The notes below the pieces were generated by a model. The model saw nothing but the letters and a program-made list of their open reading frames with translations, had not been told where the DNA came from and made no database searches. Positions 1-7,680 of a DNA stretch of 51,408 nucleotides are shown here, one piece after another. The DNA is from Megasphaera hominis (GTDB lineage: Bacteria; Bacillota; Negativicutes; Veillonellales; Megasphaeraceae): the NCBI RefSeq assembly GCF_014269395.1, contig NZ_JACOGK010000022.1, forward strand, positions 1-51,408. Direction: 5' to 3'. The number at the start of each line of letters is the position of its first letter. Position 1 is the first letter of the stretch. The translations under genes were made by a program, and so were the position numbers.

Positions 1-119
1 ACGTGGCCGCGGATGAACGGATGGTCCGGTACTTCTGCTGCCGGAATCCGCTTACCCTGCAGATATACGACGATATTGCGTTTCTTCAGGCTTTCCTTGT
101 ATTCTTTCCCTGTCATCAT
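1..119 (-). CDS. HpaB / 4-hydroxybutyryl-CoA dehydratase family flavoprotein, N-terminus only
   Basis: Only the first 39 codons are inside the window; the gene continues past the left edge. The peptide begins MTGKEYKESL and has a DHPFIRGH segment, the pattern at the N-terminus of the FAD-dependent family that includes 4-hydroxyphenylacetate 3-hydroxylase and 4-hydroxybutyryl-CoA dehydratase/vinylacetyl-CoA isomerase. In an anaerobe the dehydratase branch is more likely than the oxygenase. Two ATGs (119 and 116) are possible; a GAGGG SD lies 9 nt before the first. It sits 76 nt downstream of the oxoacid oxidoreductase beta subunit on the same strand with no terminator seen, so it is probably the next gene of that operon. 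The Fe-S cysteines that would settle the subfamily lie outside the window. Confidence 0.6.
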   Translation of the reverse strand, partial: MMTGKEYKESLKKRNIVVYLQGKRIPAAEVPDHPFIRGH

Positions 120-195
120 ATGCAGTAACCCTCATTTTCTTAGAATAGGAAGACCCTGGCCATCCTTCTCGCTAAGGCCTTCCCTCACTACACGC

Positions 196-1086
196 TTACG
201 CGTTCCAATGCGTTCTCATTTGTGCCCATTTGGCGTCACGGATACGGCAAATTTCTGCAATATCTTCATCCTTCAAATGAGCAAACCGGTTTTGTTTCTT
301 TAAATACTCTTTCACATCGCCAAATTCCTTCGGATTCCGGTTCAGTGTGTATTCATGATTTTCATACTCTGCTAAGTACCAAAGACCCGTATCGACGGCC
401 TTTTTCGCCAGGTCGACGGTCAGTTCGGACGCACAGCCCCAGCCGGTCGGACAAGGAGCGAAAATATGGATATACGACGGGCCGTTTACAGCTTTTGCCT
501 TAGCCACTTTGTTCAAGAGATCTTCCGGATAGCCCAGGCTGGCTGTAGCCGCATAGGGAATATCATGGGCAGCGACGATTTCAAAGACATTTTTCTTTGC
601 TTTCGTGTTGCCCGGCAGGCGGTCGCCGGCAGGAGATGTCGTCGTCTTAGCTCCATACGGCGTAAGGCCCGACGTCTGGACCCCTGTATTCATATACGCT
701 TCGTTATCGTAACAGATATACATGATACGGTCACCCCGGTCAATAGCCCCGGAAAGGGACTGCAGGCCAATATCGGCAGTACCGCCATCACCGGCAAAGC
801 CGACAACCGTGTAATCCGTAAGGCCCAATTCTTTGGCACCTGCTTCTACGCCTGCTTCAAAAGCTGCCGTACCGGCAAAGGGTGTAATGGCGCCGCTGCA
901 GCCAAAGGTCATGCTGGGATAAATGAAAGCGACCGTCGACATACAGTTAGGCGGTACAATTGCGAAGGTTCTCTTACCCAATACCTTCATCACCAGCCGG
1001 ATAGATAAGGCAGCACCACAACCGCCACAGGCTTTATGCCCGTAAAAAAGCTCTTCATTCGTAATATTTTGTGCATTTAAGCCCAT
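196..1086 (-). CDS. porB: 2-oxoacid:ferredoxin oxidoreductase, beta (TPP) subunit, pyruvate type
   Basis: Thiamine-diphosphate-binding subunit of a four-subunit ferredoxin oxidoreductase that decarboxylates a 2-oxoacid to acyl-CoA and reduces ferredoxin in the cytoplasm. At 296 aa it has the usual length. Cys20, Cys23, Cys48 and Cys212 are placed like the ligands of the [4Fe-4S] cluster near TPP, the TPP/Mg2+ motif GDGG lies at about 99-102, and an NEAYMNTG...TPYGA stretch at about 128-145 matches the pyruvate (PorB) rather than the isovalerate type. It starts 4 nt after the alpha subunit stop and is last in the gamma-delta-alpha-beta block. The true oxoacid could differ from pyruvate given the neighbouring B12 mutase genes. 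Confidence 0.9.
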   Translation of the reverse strand: MGLNAQNITNEELFYGHKACGGCGAALSIRLVMKVLGKRTFAIVPPNCMSTVAFIYPSMTFGCSGAITPFAGTAAFEAGVEAGAKELGLTDYTVVGFAGDGGTADIGLQSLSGAIDRGDRIMYICYDNEAYMNTGVQTSGLTPYGAKTTTSPAGDRLPGNTKAKKNVFEIVAAHDIPYAATASLGYPEDLLNKVAKAKAVNGPSYIHIFAPCPTGWGCASELTVDLAKKAVDTGLWYLAEYENHEYTLNRNPKEFGDVKEYLKKQNRFAHLKDEDIAEICRIRDAKWAQMRTHWNA

Positions 1087-1090
1087 TGTA

Positions 1091-2269
1091 TCAACACCCC
1101 AGTTTCACAAATTCAACGGTCGGTGACTGCGGTTCTCCGGCAGCCTGACGCAACAACTTATCAAAGCACTGTGCAATGTCCCCTTTAAGAATGGAACGGC
1201 CGCCTAAGCCGGCGATGAAGTTGAACGTAGCCGGTTTCGTTGTTCCCCGCATAAGGGCCGAATTGACATTGGTAAAGACGACGCCTTCACAGCCGTGATC
1301 GATATCTTTTTCCAAGACACCTACGGCCTTTACGTGTTGTAAGGCAGCAATGATTTCTTTTTCCGGGAACGGGCGCATACAGCGAATTCTGAGGAGGCCT
1401 ACTTTTTTACCTTCAGCCCGCAGGGCATCGACAACACAGCGTGTCGTGCCGGCTACACTGCCCAGGGTAACGATGACGGCATCTGCATCGTCCGTGCGAT
1501 ACGTTTCCACCAGGCCGCCATAGGTCCGGCCAAATAATTCTCCATATTCCTTATCGGCAGCAATCAATTTTTCACCGGCCTTTAAGGTCGCTATATGCTG
1601 CTGATAGTGAAATTCCAAATTATAATCCGGGCCGGCAGTAATACAATTGCTCGTAGGATTGTCCAAATCCATCTTGTTGGCATAATTCTGATACGGAATA
1701 AATGCATCTACTTTATCCTGTTCCGGAATTTCTACAACTTCATACGTGTGGGTAAGGACAAAACCGTCGAGGCAGACCATGACCGGCAACATAACTTCCG
1801 GATCTTCTGCTACTTTATAGGCCTGAATCGTCAAATCCAGGGCTTCCTGTGCATCTTCTGCATAGAGCTGGATCCAGCCGGAAGCGAGCTGGGAAAGGGA
1901 ATCGCGCTGATCGCCGTAAATATTCCAAGGCAGGGCCAGCGAACGGTTGGCATCCATCATGACGATGGGGAAACGGGCACCGCTGGCATAATAGAGACCT
2001 TCCGTCATATAGAGAAGACCTTGGGAGGACGTAGCCGTAAAGGTCCGGGCACCTACGGAGGCGGCGCCCAAAGAAGCCGTAATCGCACTGTGTTCCGATT
2101 CTACATGGAGGTAAGTGGCCTTGAGGCTGCCATCTTCAACATAATCAGATAAGCGTTCTACAACAATCGTTTGCGGCGTAATAGGATAAGCTGCTATAAC
2201 TTGAGGCCGTGCTAATTTAGCACCCAGGGCCACGGCTTCGTCGCTGCAGATAAACATTTTTTCACTCAT
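1091..2269 (-). CDS. porA: 2-oxoacid:ferredoxin oxidoreductase, alpha subunit
   Basis: Pyrimidine-binding/transketolase-like core subunit (392 aa) of the same complex. The N-terminal region carries the AAYPITPQT signature (about residues 28-36) and an ATSSQGL segment (about 79-85), both typical of PorA-type alpha subunits. The start ATG overlaps the delta-subunit stop by 4 nt (ATGA), indicating translational coupling. The order gamma, delta, alpha, beta is that of archaeal and Thermotoga-type pyruvate oxidoreductases; many clostridia instead use a single fused chain. The complex would make acyl-CoA and reduced ferredoxin from the oxoacid product of the upstream pathway, which is inference from gene order. 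Confidence 0.9.
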   Translation of the reverse strand: MSEKMFICSDEAVALGAKLARPQVIAAYPITPQTIVVERLSDYVEDGSLKATYLHVESEHSAITASLGAASVGARTFTATSSQGLLYMTEGLYYASGARFPIVMMDANRSLALPWNIYGDQRDSLSQLASGWIQLYAEDAQEALDLTIQAYKVAEDPEVMLPVMVCLDGFVLTHTYEVVEIPEQDKVDAFIPYQNYANKMDLDNPTSNCITAGPDYNLEFHYQQHIATLKAGEKLIAADKEYGELFGRTYGGLVETYRTDDADAVIVTLGSVAGTTRCVVDALRAEGKKVGLLRIRCMRPFPEKEIIAALQHVKAVGVLEKDIDHGCEGVVFTNVNSALMRGTTKPATFNFIAGLGGRSILKGDIAQCFDKLLRQAAGEPQSPTVEFVKLGC

Positions 2270-2568
2270 GCTTCTGTCTCCTTTACTAAAGTAATAGCAC
2301 CAACCTTACATTCATGTGCGCATACGCCACACCCTTTACAATAGTTCAGGTCGATTTCCAAATCCGCTTCCGATTTATCAATGGCCCCTTCAGGACATAC
2401 GAGGAAACAACGCAGGCAATGGACACATGTTGCGTGGTCGATAATGGGCCGAAAGGTACGCATGCCCGCATTAATACCTACGATATGGGCAGACGGACAA
2501 CACGGTCCTACAGGATACTCTGCCAATGTCTTCGGCGGCACAAAATTTACAGGTTGTGGTCTGTTCAT
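2266..2568 (-). CDS. porD: 2-oxoacid:ferredoxin oxidoreductase, delta subunit (2[4Fe-4S] ferredoxin)
   Basis: A 100-aa ferredoxin-like subunit that carries electrons from the TPP subunit to external ferredoxin. Two CxxCxxCxxxC clusters are visible: Cys48/51/54/58, followed by Pro as usual, and Cys77/80/83/87, followed by Lys instead of Pro. An extra CC pair sits at residues 23-24. The gene starts directly after the gamma-subunit stop (TAA-ATG) and ends inside the alpha start codon, so the four subunits are tightly coupled. Confidence 0.9.
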   Translation of the reverse strand: MNRPQPVNFVPPKTLAEYPVGPCCPSAHIVGINAGMRTFRPIIDHATCVHCLRCFLVCPEGAIDKSEADLEIDLNYCKGCGVCAHECKVGAITLVKETEA

Positions 2569-3114
2569 TTATAATTCCCCCTTCACTTTATCGTACGCTG
2601 CGGTAAACAAGGCCTTGTTCTTTTCCCGGATGCGCGGTGCCAATTGATCGTCAATCGCCTTGAGAACAGAATCGCTATTGACCGTCCCGGCAGCAGCGAC
2701 TAAGGCAGCCAGCATCGGTACATTCGTAATAGGCCGTCCCAGGATATCCAGGGCCAGGGCCGTTGCATCGATCGTGATTACCGTATAGTCACCCTTTTTT
2801 GGGAAAGCGGCAGCATCCTGCGTCGTATTGATTACCAGGATTCCTCCATCCTTCAGCCCCTTGGTTACATTGTCGCCATACAGGGTATCATCGAGGACGA
2901 CGACGTAATCACACGTTTCCACTTCACTGCGGTCCGTAATTTTCTTGTCGTCAATACGGGTAAAGGCCAGTACGGGAGCCCCCCGTCGTTCCGGTCCAAA
3001 AGAGGGAAAGGCCTGCACATATTTATGTTCATGAATTGCTACAGCCTGTCCTAATAAACGGGCTGCTGTAAAAGCGCCTTGCCCGCCACGTCCATGCCAA
3101 CGTACTTCGATCAT
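2569..3114 (-). CDS. porG: 2-oxoacid:ferredoxin oxidoreductase, gamma subunit
   Basis: Gamma subunit (181 aa, typical length) with the family-defining RWHGRGGQGAFTAARLLG N-terminus (residues 4-21) and an FGPERRGAPV segment at about 39-48. In this enzyme family the gamma domain is associated with coenzyme A binding. An SD (GGAG) precedes the ATG. It is the first oxoacid-oxidoreductase gene, separated from the upstream DUF362 gene by 125 nt that contain a long inverted repeat (3163-3222) rather than an evident terminator, so readthrough from the B12-mutase operon is likely. Confidence 0.88.
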   Translation of the reverse strand: MIEVRWHGRGGQGAFTAARLLGQAVAIHEHKYVQAFPSFGPERRGAPVLAFTRIDDKKITDRSEVETCDYVVVLDDTLYGDNVTKGLKDGGILVINTTQDAAAFPKKGDYTVITIDATALALDILGRPITNVPMLAALVAAAGTVNSDSVLKAIDDQLAPRIREKNKALFTAAYDKVKGEL

Positions 3115-3162
3115 CTGTAATCACACTCCATAGCAATAATTTATATCTAATCGTTATAAGCA

Positions 3163-3222
3163 GGGTGTTAGGCACTCTATACAGGCCGCTTGTACCCCGA
3201 GTAACCTGTATAGAGCCACACC
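3163..3222 (-). repeat. Intercistronic long inverted repeat between DUF362 gene and por genes
   Basis: The perfect 11-bp arms CTCTATACAGG (3175-3185) and CCTGTATAGAG (3205-3215) are extended outward with bulges (GGC/GCC, then GTGT/ACAC), giving a stem near 20 bp with a 19-nt loop. There is no T-run on the minus-strand side, so it does not look like an intrinsic terminator. A transcript-processing or stabilising hairpin inside the operon, or a regulatory RNA element, is more likely. The role is inferred. Confidence 0.6.
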
Positions 3223-3239
3223 TATTTACTTTTCTTTAC

Positions 3240-4439
3240 TTATTCTTTTTCGTTCTTTTCCGTTGCATAACGACGGCCTACTTCCATGCGATCACCGGCT
3301 ACGGCCTGGACAAACCAAACGTTATTGGGCGGGCAGCCTTTGCACGGTGTCCCCATATCCCAGAGCGGCTTCGTGCAGACACCCATGAGAATGAGGTCTT
3401 CCTTCTTGATCCCTTCCGGAATCTGATCCTTCGTAACCGGTCCTAAAACGATGGTCTTTCCTTCCAGGAGATGTTCGATGTGCTGGTTCTTCATATCCAT
3501 AATGGCACTGATCATCGTCGTCTTGCAGCCTGTGCAAGCCCGGGCATCTTCAATCTTGGTAAAGGGAGGCACACCTTCAATTTCTACTTCACTGGCCCGT
3601 TTAAAGCGTTTGCGGACGGCCGCGATCGGTTCCCCCTTGACTTCGATCTTATCCAGGTTCATTTCGCCCAGGCCCCGTTCATAGGCCAATTTCGTGATCT
3701 TTACTTCTTCCGGTTCGTAGCCCATGACAGCACCGGTAACGGCATCACAGGCAACGCAGTCCTTCGAGGCAATGATCAGATCCATCGGCACCGGTTCGCC
3801 AAAGATAGGCCCTAACCCTTGCTGGCCGACGATCCCATCGACTACCGTAAGAACCCGTTTGATGCCCTGATTGAGATCGACGACGCCGCCAAATACGCCT
3901 TTTTTATGGAATTCCTTCTTTTCCGTATCCTGGATCAGGCCTTTGAGGTTTTTGATCCCCAGCGTTACTTCTGTCTGGTCATGGGTTTTCATGACCGGTA
4001 CGCTAATAATGGCATCGGCATCGACGACGGGCTGCCACGTATCCAGGCGCTGTACTACTTCACCTTGTGCACATTCGATGACGGCACGGGGCTGTTTTTT
4101 CAAATCCAGTACGGTGTAGCCCTGGTCTCTCAATTTCGTGTATTCAGCAAATTCAATGACCTTTTCCGTATCGACGCCGGCTGCAGAGGATTCGGCAATA
4201 TACGGTTCTGCGCCTGCTTCTTTACAGATATCATAAATAGCCTTGCACACTTCATAGCGCGTGACCGCACCGGAGAGACGGTCGGAGCCGGGAGCTACGA
4301 GGTTCGGGTTAATCAATACTTTAAAGCCCGGTTTAATAATATCGGAAATACCGCCGATTGCATCAAGTGCTTTGCGGACAGCTTCGGCAATAGCTTCTTC
4401 ACTGTGATTTTTTGTTTTGATAATCGATACAGTACTCAT
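3240..4439 (-). CDS. DUF362 family iron-sulfur protein
   Basis: A 399-aa cytoplasmic protein of the DUF362 family, whose biochemical role is mostly unknown. The ATG at 4439 is preferred over the upstream in-frame ATG at 4481 because an AAAGGAG SD lies 9 nt before it. Visible marks are the VLINPNLV segment near residue 42, the SVPVMKTHDQTEVTLGIKNLKG region typical of DUF362 (about 150-170), and C-terminal Cys pairs CTGC and CKGC that could bind an Fe-S cluster. It lies 42 nt downstream of the B12-mutase gene and upstream of the ferredoxin oxidoreductase. A redox or electron-transfer role in the same pathway is plausible but unproven. Confidence 0.75.
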   Translation of the reverse strand: MSTVSIIKTKNHSEEAIAEAVRKALDAIGGISDIIKPGFKVLINPNLVAPGSDRLSGAVTRYEVCKAIYDICKEAGAEPYIAESSAAGVDTEKVIEFAEYTKLRDQGYTVLDLKKQPRAVIECAQGEVVQRLDTWQPVVDADAIISVPVMKTHDQTEVTLGIKNLKGLIQDTEKKEFHKKGVFGGVVDLNQGIKRVLTVVDGIVGQQGLGPIFGEPVPMDLIIASKDCVACDAVTGAVMGYEPEEVKITKLAYERGLGEMNLDKIEVKGEPIAAVRKRFKRASEVEIEGVPPFTKIEDARACTGCKTTMISAIMDMKNQHIEHLLEGKTIVLGPVTKDQIPEGIKKEDLILMGVCTKPLWDMGTPCKGCPPNNVWFVQAVAGDRMEVGRRYATEKNEKE

Positions 4440-4481
4440 AGTTGAATTCTCCTTTTTATAATACATAGAAACATGAGACAT

Positions 4482-6242
4482 TTATAAACGCTGTTTGATA
4501 AGATCTACCAATTGATCAGCATTTGATGAGCAGACAACTCCCATTTCCGTAAGCTTGTCGTCTACGTTGACAGGCAACGTTTGACCGGCTACGTTTTCAT
4601 TGAGGAGCCCACCCATGATGACAGTGACGCCATCGAGGTGTTGCTGCGCAATCCCGTTAAGTAATTCGCTGGCATAGGTCAGGGCAATTCCGTTAAAGGT
4701 AGAAACGAGGACAAATTTGCTGTCCGTTTCGATAATCGTATCGATGATTTCCTGAGGGCCTACATTGGCGCCCAGATCAAAGATATTCATGCCCGCTTCT
4801 GTCAGGACAGATTTTACGATTTCCTTGCCAAACTCATGCACATCCGTTGCCGCGACAATACCATTGACCCCATCCAGGGAATGTTCCAGGTTATCGATGG
4901 TCTTACAGATCTGAGTCCGTCTGTTTTCAATGGTCCAGACGATATCCGTCGGTTTAATGGGAACGCGGCCACGCATAGCCTTTTCATCCTTCTTGCCGGC
5001 GCCGTACAATTCTTCCAATTTCGCCGGGCCTAAGGCTTTCAGCGCCAGCAGCAGTTCGCAAGGATTCTTTGTATCAATACCAATATCATCTAATCCATTC
5101 ATAACGCGTTCAAAGAAAATACGGCCGCCAATAACGAGTTTTTCTTTTTCTACGGTCATCTTTTCAATGTCCAGGAAGGCCTGATAATGTTTTGCTTTTT
5201 CTTCCAGCATATTGGCGGTTACATGAACCTGAATAATTTCATCAGCTGAAGGAATGCGGATGGCTTCCGTAATCGGTATAGGTGTTACGGCGTGGCCTGT
5301 AGGGAAGAGCATCTGGCCACACGTATCAGCCAGGACGAAGGAACAGAGGGCTGCATAGTTGCGGTCATAATCGTTGGAATAATCAATGGTGTTACCATAA
5401 ATCATGGACCCTGGCGTATGATACGTATTGATTTCATCATTGGCCATGAGGAAAATAATACGTAAAATCGGATCACTAAACAGATTCCCGTACATGAGCG
5501 ACAGACGGCCGCCCAAGAGTTCTTCTACGATATAGCGTTCCATAATTGCCCAGCCTGTCAGGTTAGCCAAATCGTGGAACATAGCACCGAAACCATCGTC
5601 CAGATTCGAATGGATAACTGCGCCTTGATCCCTAAAGAGGCCCATGAGGCCAATAGCCGTGGCCATGTTGATAACCCGGTCTTCTTTACTCATGAGACCG
5701 CCGGGATATTCATACGTATAATACTGGGCAATGTTCCCCATGGTTGTTACGCCAGCCTTTAAGGCCAATTTTACGTTTTCCGTGGAGTTCAGGGAGCCTA
5801 TCATATGATCGCCAAAGTGAGGCTGGATCGGTACTACCTGGCCGACGGCTGCCCATTCTTCCGGTGTTTCAAAAATCAGGCTGCCGCCTTTCATTACTTT
5901 ATCCCGCATTTCCTGCGGTACGCCCATGACCCAATCGAGGGCCACGCCAAAGCGGTCGAGAATGATACCGCGCTTGTTCGTCAGTTCATCGTAAATATAT
6001 TCAAATCCCTTGGCTGTTTCTTCCCATGAATTCCAGCCAATATGGGCATGATGCATGATCTTTCCTTGCTTCATCATCTTTTTCTTGTATTCAGCTTCAG
6101 AGGTCACGCCGTACTTTTTCATAAATAAGGTCGTACCGATCGTGACATCCTGTGCTTCTTTACGTGACGCTGCCAGAATTTCTTCCAGCGAAGGCACATC
6201 ATTAGGTACTAAATCCTTTTTCAATAAAATCTGATCACTCAT
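4482..6242 (-). CDS. B12-dependent mutase: glutamate-mutase-like barrel fused to cobalamin-binding domain
   Basis: A 586-aa protein. The C-terminal third (about 440-586) is a cobalamin-binding domain with DVHEFG at 467-472, the DxHxxG motif that supplies the lower axial His (His469) for base-off/His-on B12, followed by an STFNG segment and an MGG near 556. The first 430 residues recall the epsilon (barrel) chain of glutamate mutase, with a GNIAQYYTYEYPGG stretch near 169-182. In known glutamate mutase these two parts are separate proteins (GlmE and GlmS); here they are fused in barrel-B12 order. The adjacent GlmL/MutL ATPase supports an AdoCbl carbon-skeleton mutase rather than a methyltransferase, because no corrinoid methyltransferase partner is present. 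The substrate is unknown; 2-methyleneglutarate-mutase-like or novel activity is possible. Confidence 0.75.
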   Translation of the reverse strand: MSDQILLKKDLVPNDVPSLEEILAASRKEAQDVTIGTTLFMKKYGVTSEAEYKKKMMKQGKIMHHAHIGWNSWEETAKGFEYIYDELTNKRGIILDRFGVALDWVMGVPQEMRDKVMKGGSLIFETPEEWAAVGQVVPIQPHFGDHMIGSLNSTENVKLALKAGVTTMGNIAQYYTYEYPGGLMSKEDRVINMATAIGLMGLFRDQGAVIHSNLDDGFGAMFHDLANLTGWAIMERYIVEELLGGRLSLMYGNLFSDPILRIIFLMANDEINTYHTPGSMIYGNTIDYSNDYDRNYAALCSFVLADTCGQMLFPTGHAVTPIPITEAIRIPSADEIIQVHVTANMLEEKAKHYQAFLDIEKMTVEKEKLVIGGRIFFERVMNGLDDIGIDTKNPCELLLALKALGPAKLEELYGAGKKDEKAMRGRVPIKPTDIVWTIENRRTQICKTIDNLEHSLDGVNGIVAATDVHEFGKEIVKSVLTEAGMNIFDLGANVGPQEIIDTIIETDSKFVLVSTFNGIALTYASELLNGIAQQHLDGVTVIMGGLLNENVAGQTLPVNVDDKLTEMGVVCSSNADQLVDLIKQRL

Positions 6243-6258
6243 TGTTTACCACCCTATC

Positions 6259-7647
6259 TCACGTTAATGGAATCAGTTTATCTAACAATATACGCATGGC
6301 TGTTTCCCGATCGATGCCGGATAAGAGGCCGGCAGCGTAGAAAATATACGATGTATCCAAGTAAAAGGCCGCCTTTTCAGGCAACAGCACATCCTTTTCT
6401 GCTTTCGTCCGCAAGGCCTGGGCTAAGATACTGCGTGGATCGATACTATTGATGATCGGCCCGCCCGTCCCAATAATGGCCTTGATATTCATTAAATCCT
6501 TCCCCTTTTGTATGCGTTGGACCCCTTCCGTATAGCCATCGTAGAGTTGTCCTGCATGACGCCGCACAGATACCCGTACGGCTTCCATGGCAATGGCCTG
6601 TTCAAAGAGCTTTTCCTTTTCCGTATCCGGTACAAAGGCATGGTCTTCCAGGCGTTTGTCCTGGCACAAGCGTATTTCCTCATCAGCCAGGCCGGAGTAT
6701 TTCCGGATCCGCCTCATATCCGCTGCTTCAAGGAGGGAATTGACCGATTCCCTGGCACCAATATCGCCTTCTACGGTCCGCTTAGCCCGCGGTTCCGGTG
6801 CGCCGACGAGACGGACACCATCCAACGTTTCCGTAGCTGCATACGAGTGGACATCTGTCGTAGCACCACCCATATCGACCAGCATAATCTGCTCCCAGCC
6901 CGGCTGCGTGGGTGTTCCTTCGGCCAGCAGGCGGACCCCCTTTAAGACCGCTGCCGGTGTTGGCATGACGATGGGTCCGATGTACTGCTTGACCGTATCA
7001 AACCCTTTCATATGCGTAATGCGTTTCATAAAAATATCCCGTACGGCTTCTACTGTAGAGGCAATATTCAGTGTATTGACGGCCGGTATAATGTTATCGG
7101 CAAGGATACAGGTTTTGCCATTCTGATACAAGAGGAAATGTACAGCTTCTGCTGCCTGACTGTTTCCTGCATACACGATTGGTGCCTTGATTCCTCCGGC
7201 ATGGGCCAGCCGTTTGGCATTTTCTAAAATCCATTTGCTGTTCCCCTTTTCATAACCGCCACAAAGGAGGATAATTTCCGGGTCGAGGCTTCGTATCTGC
7301 TCCAGCGCTGCGTCCGTTACAATACCGGAAAAAGAAGCGATGATTTTCGCACCGGCCCCATAGGCAGCGTTTTTTCCGGCCATGAGGCTTAACGATTCTG
7401 TCAGGCCGACGACAACCATCCGCAAGCCACCGGCGGCACTGCTGGAAGCAAGCTTACGGGCTTCCAGCAGTGCTTTTTCGCCGATCACCTGCCGGATCTG
7501 ATCTAAACACGTCACTAAGCCCAGGGAGGCATCAGTGCCTACAGTAGAAGGTGTGCGGAACGTGTAACAGACACGTTGTTCTTCCATATCCACGACTGTC
7601 GATTTTGTAAAGGTACTGCCAAAGTCGATTAGTATCGTATACTTCAT
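6259..7647 (-). CDS. glmL: GlmL/MutL-type ASKHA ATPase, B12-mutase partner
   Basis: A 462-aa member of the GlmL (MutL) family, actin-like ATPases found beside glutamate mutase and B12-dependent aminomutases and thought to maintain or reactivate them. The phosphate-1 loop DFGSTFTKST is at residues 8-17 and a second ASKHA motif, DMGGATTDVHS, is near 258-268; a LCGGYEKGN segment sits near 128-136. Length matches the family. The SD AGGAAGGTG precedes the ATG. It is separated from the mutase gene by only 16 nt, the strongest contextual evidence that the neighbour is a radical mutase. Confidence 0.85.
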   Translation of the reverse strand: MKYTILIDFGSTFTKSTVVDMEEQRVCYTFRTPSTVGTDASLGLVTCLDQIRQVIGEKALLEARKLASSSAAGGLRMVVVGLTESLSLMAGKNAAYGAGAKIIASFSGIVTDAALEQIRSLDPEIILLCGGYEKGNSKWILENAKRLAHAGGIKAPIVYAGNSQAAEAVHFLLYQNGKTCILADNIIPAVNTLNIASTVEAVRDIFMKRITHMKGFDTVKQYIGPIVMPTPAAVLKGVRLLAEGTPTQPGWEQIMLVDMGGATTDVHSYAATETLDGVRLVGAPEPRAKRTVEGDIGARESVNSLLEAADMRRIRKYSGLADEEIRLCQDKRLEDHAFVPDTEKEKLFEQAIAMEAVRVSVRRHAGQLYDGYTEGVQRIQKGKDLMNIKAIIGTGGPIINSIDPRSILAQALRTKAEKDVLLPEKAAFYLDTSYIFYAAGLLSGIDRETAMRILLDKLIPLT

Positions 7648-7680
7648 GAACTATTCACACCTTCCTGTCACGGGTATTGC

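Noticed and set aside
4482..6242. Assignment as corrinoid methyltransferase or methionine synthase
   Set aside because: No methyltransferase partner or zinc-binding substrate domain is seen; the GlmL neighbour and barrel-type N-terminus favour a mutase.
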